This document shows positions 1 to 5,140 of a stretch of 5,140 bases of DNA, one piece after another; within the stretch, counting starts at the first letter, position 1; each line of letters opens with the position of its first letter. Source of the stretch: Desulfobacteraceae bacterium 4572_19 (GTDB lineage Bacteria > Desulfobacterota > Desulfobacteria > Desulfobacterales > NBLS01); contig NBLS01000016.1 in the NCBI GenBank assembly GCA_002084385.1, positions 13,643-18,782 on the forward strand, given 5' to 3'. The notes under the pieces were generated by a model that was given only the letters and a program-made list of their open reading frames with translations, had not been told where the DNA came from and did not search any database. A program made the position numbers and the translations under genes.

Positions 1-267
1 AGAAAACATGATATTTTTTACGACACCGATATGATTCGTGAAAGCCAGGACGAAACAATCCGTGTGTGTAAAGATTGCGGTGGCTCATTCTGCATTGATT
101 CTTATGCAACAACCGGCAAACGTATATACGCAGTGCATATACCAATTAATGCGTGTTCCGCATGTTACGATCAAGGTATGGCGTGGTATAAAAAAGCTTG
201 TGCAAAAAATAGTTTTGATATGGTTATCTTGCAAGACAGATTATCGGATGAGTATATCTCTAGATGA
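1..267 (+). CDS. C-terminal part of an unrecognised zinc-ribbon-like protein
   Basis: The reading frame is open from the first base and ends at TGA 265-267, so about 88 residues are visible. The first ATG (base 31) has no Shine-Dalgarno sequence, so the true start probably lies upstream of the window. The visible part holds two Cys pairs, CKDC and CSAC, about 26 residues apart. This spacing suits a zinc ribbon or treble-clef metal site. The segment around CKDCGGSF loosely recalls small zinc-ribbon proteins whose metal knuckle starts with a D-x-x-x-x-C-x-D-C-G pattern. The tail after the second pair (AWYKKACAKN and onward) is charged, with no membrane segment. I do not recognise the family and assign no function. 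No terminator with a U-run follows; the next 200 bases are palindromic repeats. Confidence 0.5.
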   Translation, partial: RKHDIFYDTDMIRESQDETIRVCKDCGGSFCIDSYATTGKRIYAVHIPINACSACYDQGMAWYKKACAKNSFDMVILQDRLSDEYISR

Positions 268-286
268 GCTCCCTATAAACAGCCAC

Positions 287-354
287 GGCGAATAGTACGC
301 CACAACAAAAAATGAAAGTCTTTGCAATATAACTTTTCTATGGACTTTCATATA
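287..354 (+). repeat. Modular palindromic repeat, copy 1 (divergent core)
   Basis: The copy starts with a small hairpin, GGCG (287-290) and CGCC (298-301). The module ACAACAAAA follows, then an inverted repeat: ATGAAAGTC (312-320) pairs with GACTTTCAT (343-351) around a 22-nt AT-rich core. Bases 287-310 match the reverse complement of 4604-4627 (copy 3) at 22 of 24 positions. The core between the arms differs from copies 2 and 3, so the ends are conserved and the middle is exchangeable. No coding sequence is seen inside. Confidence 0.75.
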
Positions 355-360
355 ACTAAC

Positions 361-447
361 ATGGTGGATTGCCACCACAACAAAATATGAAAGTTAGGCA
401 CATGCTTATTGGGTAACCACAAGGGTTTGCCCCTACTTTCATATAAA
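361..447 (+). repeat. Modular palindromic repeat, copy 2
   Basis: It begins with a hairpin of GGTGG (363-367) and CCACC (372-376). An outer inverted repeat follows: ATATGAAAGT (385-394) and ACTTTCATAT (435-444). Inside it is a further stem, GGGTAACC (411-418) against GGTTTGCCC (424-432). Bases 375-447 match the reverse complement of 4542-4614 at 70 of 73 positions; the differences are at 381, 414 and 440. The whole can fold as nested stems and resembles a small non-autonomous palindromic element (MITE or REP-like). It lies just upstream of the epmA ribosome binding site. Confidence 0.85.
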
Positions 448-481
448 TACATAGTGAACTCTTAATACGCACTGATAAAAA

Positions 482-487
482 AAGGAG
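482..487 (+). promoter_or_regulatory. Ribosome binding site that points to an AUA start for epmA
   Basis: AAGGAG is a near-ideal Shine-Dalgarno core. The only plausible initiation codon at normal spacing (6 nt) is ATA at 494-496. In this frame there is no ATG, GTG or TTG between the upstream stop (TAA 476-478) and base 671, although the protein is recognisably EpmA well before 671. Confidence 0.7.
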
Positions 488-493
488 TTAGTC

Positions 494-1390
494 ATAAATA
501 AAAATCTATACCTCAGAGCATCTATAATTCAAGCTGTTCGTAATTTTTTTATCAAAGATAACTATCTTGAGGTTGAAACGCCAATAAGAATTCCAACCCT
601 TGCACCCGAAGCTTATATTGATCCAGTAACATCCGGGTCATGGTATCTCCAAACATCACCGGAACTGTGCATGAAACGACTTCTTTGTGCCGGGCATAAT
701 AAAATTTTTCAAATATGCAAATGTTTTAGAAACAATGAAAGAGGAAAAAAGCATCTTCCTGAAATGACCATGCTTGAGTGGTATAGAACAAAAAGTACAT
801 ATCTTGATCTGATGAACCAGTGTGAAGCACTTATAAAATTTACAGCAAAAGCTATTTGCTGTAATAATATTTTACACTATCAGGGCAATAATATAGATAT
901 CAGTAAATTATGGGAGAAAATTACTGTTGCAGAGGCATTTAATAAATATACTTCAATTTCTATGCAAGATGCAATTAACAATGGTACTTTTGATGAAATC
1001 ATGGGATTTGAAATAGAACCCAATTTAGGTCTTAACACTCCGGTTTTTATTTATGACTATCCGGCTGAAAAGGGAGCACTTGCCAGACTAAAGCCATCTG
1101 ACAAATCCCTTGCAGAAAGATTTGAACTTTATATATCAGGCATGGAACTTTGCAACGCTTTTACCGAGCTTACTGATCCCATAGAGCAAAGAACACGTTT
1201 TGAAAAAGAACTCTCATTAATGAAATCTGAGAATAAAAACTTATATCCCATGCCTGAAAAATTTCTTAAAGCACTTGAATTTATGCCAAATGCCGCTGGA
1301 ATTGCCCTTGGCATTGATAGGCTTGTAATGATTTTTGCAAACGTTGACAGTATTGATCAAATTACTGCCTTTACACCTGAAAATTTATAA
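494..1390 (+). CDS. epmA: EpmA/GenX-type lysyl-tRNA synthetase paralogue (EF-P lysine ligase), apparent AUA start
   Basis: The family activates (R)-beta-lysine with ATP and attaches it to a conserved lysine of elongation factor P, which eases translation through proline runs. The protein is a stand-alone class II synthetase core without the anticodon-binding domain. Read from ATA 494 it has 298 residues, slightly short of E. coli EpmA (about 325). The difference lies mainly before the IEPNLG segment, which fits my memory of deltaproteobacterial members. Motifs seen: LEVETP near 25-30, TSPELCMKRLL at 54-64, motif 2 FRNNERG with MLEWYR at 79-98, GMELCNAFTELTD at 216-228, and motif 3 GIALGIDRLVM at 269-279 with its ATP-binding Arg. 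Homology begins within a few residues of the ATA, so the first ATG (671) would remove 59 conserved residues including the substrate-pocket TSPE. The AUA may be a mutated AUG or a very weak start. The MetE-like gene follows in the same operon. Confidence 0.88.
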   Translation: MNKNLYLRASIIQAVRNFFIKDNYLEVETPIRIPTLAPEAYIDPVTSGSWYLQTSPELCMKRLLCAGHNKIFQICKCFRNNERGKKHLPEMTMLEWYRTKSTYLDLMNQCEALIKFTAKAICCNNILHYQGNNIDISKLWEKITVAEAFNKYTSISMQDAINNGTFDEIMGFEIEPNLGLNTPVFIYDYPAEKGALARLKPSDKSLAERFELYISGMELCNAFTELTDPIEQRTRFEKELSLMKSENKNLYPMPEKFLKALEFMPNAAGIALGIDRLVMIFANVDSIDQITAFTPENL

Positions 1391-1404
1391 AAGGAAAAAT
1401 AGAA

Positions 1405-2487
1405 ATGAATAAAATAAAAACAAACTGCCTTCCGGCATTAATCGGAAGCCTTCCCATGAAAGATCATCGAAAAGCAACAGAACTTATGCTCTCTTGCACG
1501 CCTGAAATTCCCCTATGGGTTCAATTACCTATTTATAGCGAAGAGGGGATGATGACACAATTTTTACCGGGATTTCCCGGCATAACAATAAAGGATGAAA
1601 AAATTTTCATAGATACTGAAAGCAGTAATTTTGAGCAGGAATTTTTAAGCTTTTTTGAAGATTATCTTCTTTTATCAGAAACCGGTACAGATATTTCCAA
1701 CTCCAGATTTGCCATGACAACTGAAACAGCAAAAGGTTTTTTTGAACTTATTAATATACTAACCTGCAAACTTTTAGAAAAAAAAGAGATGCCATTTGCA
1801 ATAAAAGGACAAGTTACAGGTCCCATTACCTTCTGCACAAGCGTAACTGACCAGAACGGACGTGCAATATTTTATAACGATCAACTTAAAGATGCGGCTA
1901 TAAAACATCTTGCTATGAAAGCAAAATGGCAGGTTCAGCAATTTGCAAAATTTAATTGTCCCACCTTTATTTTTCTTGACGAACCCGTACTTGCAGGGTT
2001 TGGTACATCAGCATTTATAACCATAACCCGGAAAGATGCAGAAGATGCGTTGAATGAAATAATAGATACAATTCATGCAGAAGGTGGTCTTGCCGGCATA
2101 CATGTTTGTGCAAATACAGAGTGGCCGATACTACTTGAATCTTCTGTGGATATCATCAGCTTTGATGCTTACTCGTTTTTTGATAAATTTATACTCTACC
2201 CTGAACAGATAAAACAATTTATGGAAAAAGGCGGACTGCTTGCATGGGGGATTGTTCCAACAGATAATCTTAAAACCATTGAAAAAGAGAGTGTTAAATC
2301 ATTGCTCACAAAATGGAATCTACAGGCACTGCAACTTGAAAAAATCGGACTTACCATGGAAACAATTATGTCCCAAACCATGATAACTCCAAGTTGCGGA
2401 ACAGGATCTTTACCACTTAACCTTGCAACAAAAGTATTAGAGCTTACACGGGGTGTAGCAGATGAGTTAAGGGAACAACTTGTTTAA
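1405..2487 (+). CDS. Single-domain cobalamin-independent methionine-synthase-like (MetE C-terminal/UROD superfamily) protein
   Basis: This 360-residue protein matches the catalytic C-terminal barrel of MetE and lacks the N-terminal half. Such proteins transfer a methyl group to a zinc-bound thiol, usually homocysteine. Seen: GSLP at 14-17, a KGQVTGPITF segment at 134-143 (MetE: KGMLTGP), LDEP at 191-194 (MetE: IDEP), and H233-x-C235 and C331, which align with MetE zinc ligands His641, Cys643 and Cys726 (E. coli). D254 sits where MetE has Glu665. From family knowledge, 'core' MetE proteins of this size often take methyl from a corrinoid or other non-folate donor; which one applies here is unknown. 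Relatives such as alkyl-CoM transferases share the zinc site, so homocysteine is not proven as acceptor. ATG 1405 is chosen because AAGGA (1391-1395) lies 9 nt upstream. The gap after epmA is 14 nt, so they are probably co-transcribed. Codons and frame look intact, unlike most neighbours. Confidence 0.8.
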   Translation: MNKIKTNCLPALIGSLPMKDHRKATELMLSCTPEIPLWVQLPIYSEEGMMTQFLPGFPGITIKDEKIFIDTESSNFEQEFLSFFEDYLLLSETGTDISNSRFAMTTETAKGFFELINILTCKLLEKKEMPFAIKGQVTGPITFCTSVTDQNGRAIFYNDQLKDAAIKHLAMKAKWQVQQFAKFNCPTFIFLDEPVLAGFGTSAFITITRKDAEDALNEIIDTIHAEGGLAGIHVCANTEWPILLESSVDIISFDAYSFFDKFILYPEQIKQFMEKGGLLAWGIVPTDNLKTIEKESVKSLLTKWNLQALQLEKIGLTMETIMSQTMITPSCGTGSLPLNLATKVLELTRGVADELREQLV

Positions 2488-2949
2488 ATTTTACGGTATT
2501 TTTTACAATAACAAAGAGGGGGCTCCCCTTGAAGATCTATCTTTACCAAAGTTATAATTGGTACATTAAGATCCCGTAAATAGTTTCTTCCATCTTCAAA
2601 AACCTTTTCAATAACACACCCTACGCCACAAAGAGTTGCCCCACTTTGGGCAATAAGATCAACCATAGCTTTTACTGTATAACCTGTGGCCAGAAAATCA
2701 TCAATCAAAAGAACTTGATCAGTACTTTTCAGATATTGGGAAGATACAAACAGTTTAACAACTCCACCTTTAGTATGACTTGGAGCCTCACCCTCAAACA
2801 GTTGCTTCTTTAAAAAGTTCGGCAAACCTTGTTCCCATCTCTGTTATAAGATTGGGGTAAAGCTGATGATTTATAAAGCTGTCCGCTTTGATAATACCAT
2901 TTCCAAGATAAGAAATTTCTTCTTTTGCACGGTTTAAAAGATTATCCAT
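2484..2949 (-). pseudogene. xpt: Xanthine phosphoribosyltransferase, broken by an internal frameshifting deletion
   Basis: Xpt converts xanthine and PRPP to XMP in purine salvage. The N-terminal part runs from ATG 2949 to TGA 2794 (51 residues) and aligns with the B. subtilis Xpt N-terminus, for example IIKADSFINHQ against VLKVDSFLNHQ. The rest is in another frame down to TAA 2484. It holds APSHTKGG, the PRPP-binding motif VLLIDDFLATG, and VIEKVFEDGR (Xpt: VIEKSFQPGR). Missing between FKEAT and FEGEAP are about 35-40 residues, covering the ESSGIAPA and FARK regions of the family. The break lies near 2794-2805. The gene would be about 580 nt intact but is 466 nt here. A good site, AAAAGG, lies 4 nt before the ATG and overlaps the natural aspS stop, so the intact ancestor was probably translationally coupled to aspS. 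Its stop overlaps the convergent MetE-like stop. A functional product is unlikely. Confidence 0.85.
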
Positions 2950-2957
2950 ATTACCTT

Positions 2958-4522
2958 TTAAAGATCTATTACTTTTAACGACAACTCCATTAACTGTTCC
3001 TTTGAAGGCACGGATGGTGCCTCGGTCATTAAACAGGATGCCTTTTGGGTTTTAGGAAATGGGATAACATCTCGTATGGAAGACTTGATTTTACTGAAAG
3101 CGGGTCAGAATCAAGCTTATCAAAATCTTCATCTAATGGTGAAGTAAAAGGATGGTGCAAAGCCTGATAGCGATTACCTTCCTCATTGTATTCCAATAAA
3201 GGAAAATGAGTTACCCATGTAAAACAAAATGTATTTTTATCAATTAAATCCAGCATTTCGCCTAATTTATTTCTTAAATTACCAAGAGCTTCGTTCACAA
3301 CTTTATGGGTATCTGCAACAAAAAATATAAGATCGCCTGTTTCCATTCCAATACGGTCAGACAAAGCTTTTTTTTCTTCATCGGTAAAGAACTTGGCAAT
3401 CGGTGACTGCCAGCCGTCTTCTTTTACCTTTATCCATGCCAATCCTTTTGCTTTATAAATAGCAACAAATTCAGTAAGATCATCAATTACTTTTCTGGAA
3501 AAACCCATACAGCCTTTTGCATTAATTGCTTTAACAAGCCCACCCTTTTTTGCCACATTTGCAAAAACTTTAAAGCCTGTTTTTTCAACAATATCTGAAA
3601 CATCTTTAAGTTCAAGTTCAAAGCGAAGATCAGGTTTATCCAATCCGAACTTATCTATGGCAGTATCATATGTCATGCGTGGAAACGGCTGTTTAAGTTC
3701 CACATTTTTAACCTTTTTAAATACATTACAAATAAGTCCTTCAGCCGTTTTCATTATCTCTTCTTCGTCGGCAAAAGACATCTCAATATCAATTTGTGTA
3801 AACTCCGGTTGACGATCGGCTCTTAAATCCTCATCTCTAAAACAGCGAACAATCTGATAATATTTATCAAAACCACTAATCATAAGAAGTTGCTTAAAAA
3901 GCTGCGGAGATTGGGGAAGTGCATAAAACTCACCTGGATTTACCCTGCTTGGAACCAAATAATCCCTTGCACCTTCAGGGGTACTCTTTGTAAGAATTGG
4001 AGTTTCAATATCCAAAAAGCCCAAATCGTTAAGATACTCCCGAACAGCAACTGAAGTTTTATGACGTGCAATTATATTTTTTTGAACATGGGGTCGCCTT
4101 AAATCAAGATGCCGATTTTTCAAACGAATATTATCAGAAGCATCAACCCTGTCCTCTATCATAAACGGTGGAGTCTGGGCACTGTTTAGTATTTTTAATT
4201 CCGATACAATTATTTCTATTGTTCCGGTTTTCATTTTACGATTAATCATCCCATCCGGACGAGCATTCACTACGCCCTTTACACCGATTACATACTCACT
4301 TCTTAAAGTATGTGCCTTTGCGTGAACTTCACGGCTCTCCTCTTCAGGGTTAAAAACAACCTGAGTCAACCCCTCTCTATCTCTTAAATCAATAAAAATA
4401 ACTCCGCCGTGATCCCTTCGGCGTTGTACCCAGCCCATAAGAATAACTTCGCTACCGATATCTTTATCTCCAAGCTCACAACAGTTATGGGTTCTTTTCA
4501 TCTTTCCTTGCATGTCAATCAA
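2958..4522 (-). pseudogene. aspS: Aspartyl-tRNA synthetase lacking motif 3 through an internal frameshifting deletion
   Basis: AspRS charges tRNA-Asp (also tRNA-Asn in many bacteria). Numbering from TTG 4522: OB-fold anticodon domain with WVQRRRDHGG at 31-40, TPEGARDYLVPSR at 181-193, QSPQLFKQLLM at 204-214, motif 2 FRDEDLRADRQPEFTQID at 228-245, the bacterial insertion domain about 290-420, and HHPFTSP at 456-462. After SDPLSVK (478) the frame reads unrelated residues and stops at TAA 3029-3031. The family C-terminus ([11 protein letters not shown], then [11 protein letters not shown]) is present in a different frame from 3083 to TAA 2958. Compared with E. coli AspRS, about 75 codons are gone, including the GGGS segment and motif 3 (GLDR) that completes the ATP site. 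The product should be inactive. The start is TTG 4522 by Shine-Dalgarno spacing or ATG 4501 by the family N-terminus (MKRTHNCCELG). Confidence 0.9.
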
Positions 4523-4530
4523 TGGAATAT

Positions 4531-4538
4531 TTCCTTTT
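4531..4538 (-). promoter_or_regulatory. aspS ribosome binding site favouring the TTG start
   Basis: On the minus strand AAAAGGAA lies 8 nt before TTG 4522, 17 nt before ATG 4513 and 29 nt before ATG 4501. Spacing favours TTG. Family alignment favours ATG 4501, whose own candidate site (AAGGA, inside the ORF) is only 3 nt away. The site abuts the end of repeat copy 3. Confidence 0.5.
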
Positions 4539-4541
4539 AGT

Positions 4542-4627
4542 TTTATATAAAAGTAGGGGCAAACCCTTGTGGTTGCCCAATAAGCATGTGCCTAACTTTC
4601 ATATTTTATTGTGGCGTATTATTCGCC
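4542..4627 (-). repeat. Modular palindromic repeat, copy 3 (inverted relative to copies 1 and 2)
   Basis: Read on the minus strand: hairpin GGCGAATAATACGCC (4627-4613), outer arm ATATGAAAGT (4604-4595), inner stem GGGCAACC (4578-4571) against GGTTTGCCC (4565-4557) with loop ACAAG, then closing arm ACTTTTATAT (4554-4545). Bases 4542-4614 match copy 2 at 70 of 73 positions. The hairpin module is closest to copy 1. The copy separates hisS from aspS and ends a few bases before the aspS ribosome binding site. There is no U-run after a stem, so it is not a standard intrinsic terminator. Confidence 0.85.
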
Positions 4628-4676
4628 ATGGCAAGTTATAGCTTCTGTTTTATTTCATAGCTCGCACCATAAAGGC

Positions 4677-5140
4677 TTACACAATTGTATTTTTCACTGT
4701 CGCAATTACATTTTCTTCCTGAATCTCAATTTGCTCACGGGTATTCATATTCCGAAGTATTATCTTATTTGAATCAAGTTCTTTTTATCACCTACGATAA
4801 GAACATAATCTGTATTAAGTTTACCTGCACGTTTCATAAGACTTTTTAAACTTCTATCACTAAAATCCATCTCGGAAAAAATTCCCAAAGCATTTAAATT
4901 ACTAGACCAAACAAATGCTTTTGATCTGGCTTTTTCCCCTGTTGCAATAACAAATAAATCTGGATTTCTTATAAGATTTTGCTTATTTGCAGAGATAATT
5001 TCCGCCAATCTATCAAAACCAATTGCAAAACCTACAGCCGGTTGGGACTGCCCACCTAACTGTTTTATAAGACCATCATATCTACCGCCACCTGCAACGG
5101 CATTTTGTGCACCCATGGCAGTTGTTTGAAGTTCAAACGT
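4677..5140 (-). CDS. hisS: Histidyl-tRNA synthetase, C-terminal part, frameshifted near its end
   Basis: HisRS charges tRNA-His. The frame enters from the right edge of the window. Seen are the histidine-binding AGGGRYDGL segment, motif 3 GFAIGFDRL, and the C-terminal anticodon-binding domain (DLFVIATGE through SLKSLMKRAGKLN to YVLIVGDK). The zero frame then stops at TAA 4760-4762. From an A5 run (T5 at 4782-4786 on the + strand) the -1 frame continues with a typical HisRS ending: KELDSNKIILRNMNTREQ onward to TAA 4677-4679, about 36 residues. One extra A (A6) would restore one reading frame. The lesion may be a sequencing error, a real frameshift or, less likely, recoding: T-AAA-AAG is not a full slippery heptamer. 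hisS upstream of aspS is a common bacterial order, so all three minus-strand genes probably formed one operon. Confidence 0.88.

Noticed and set aside
38..295. 85-residue + strand frame overlapping the first gene
   Set aside because: It is an out-of-frame shadow with no family resemblance. The Cys-pair frame is the more plausible one.
287..447. CRISPR array
   Set aside because: Only two adjacent units are present, with different cores, internal palindromes and no regular spacers; no cas gene is visible.
435..448. Promoter -10 box TATAAAT at 442-448 for epmA
   Set aside because: It lies within the repeat arm, and the hexamer 17 nt upstream (about 419-424, ACAAGG) does not resemble a -35 box.
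361..487. T-box or other aminoacyl-tRNA-sensing leader before epmA and aspS
   Set aside because: The conserved 73-nt block contains no T-box consensus and no terminator/antiterminator pair, and a related copy 1 sits away from any synthetase start. A dispersed palindromic element explains it better.
671..1390. epmA starting at ATG 671
   Set aside because: This start removes 59 conserved residues including the TSPE pocket segment, and it lacks a Shine-Dalgarno site.
2484..2825. A complete small 113-residue phosphoribosyltransferase starting at 2825 (TTG)
   Set aside because: Its first residues come from the shifted frame of the Xpt N-terminal region. The true N-terminus starts at ATG 2949 in another frame, so this is a fragment.
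4775..4790. Programmed -1 frameshift in hisS
   Set aside because: The site is T-AAA-AAG, not the A-AAA-AAG heptamer, and I see no upstream Shine-Dalgarno-like stimulator or clear downstream stem-loop. A plain indel is simpler.

Overview
The window looks like chromosomal DNA from an anaerobic deltaproteobacterium. A member of the Desulfobacterales is the best guess. This rests on the style of the EpmA and MetE-like proteins, the hisS-aspS gene order and the moderate-to-low GC, and it is recalled family resemblance, not a search. No phage, CRISPR, transposase or RNA gene is visible.

Layout. Bases 1-267 hold the end of an unrecognised zinc-ribbon-like protein (+). Bases 268-481 are non-coding and carry two copies of a modular palindromic repeat. 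Bases 494-2487 (+) form a two-gene operon: an EpmA/GenX-type lysyl-tRNA synthetase paralogue, followed 14 nt later by a single-domain, cobalamin-independent methionine-synthase-like protein. Its stop codon overlaps that of a convergent minus-strand cluster. Read from the right edge, that cluster is hisS (C-terminal part), a third repeat copy, aspS and xpt.

The main result is that most genes here are damaged. aspS has lost about 75 codons, including class II motif 3, and its true C-terminus survives in another frame (3083-2958). xpt has lost about 35-40 codons, and its N-terminal part (2949-2794) lies in a different frame from its PRPP-binding part. hisS has a -1 shift in an A5 run, with an intact-looking 36-residue C-terminus in the other frame. 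epmA has a good Shine-Dalgarno site but AUA where the start codon should be. Only the MetE-like gene looks intact. AspRS and HisRS are normally indispensable, so there are three explanations: functional copies elsewhere with decay here, a genome undergoing erosion, or a faulty consensus or assembly.

The repeats share a small GC hairpin, an ACAAnAAAAnATGAAAGT module and a closing ACTTTCATAT arm. Copies 2 and 3 match at 70 of 73 positions, lie in opposite orientation about 4.1 kb apart, and each precedes a gene for a class II aminoacyl-tRNA-synthetase-fold protein. I see no convincing new multi-gene system. The pattern of lesions and the repeat family are the points that merit a second look.
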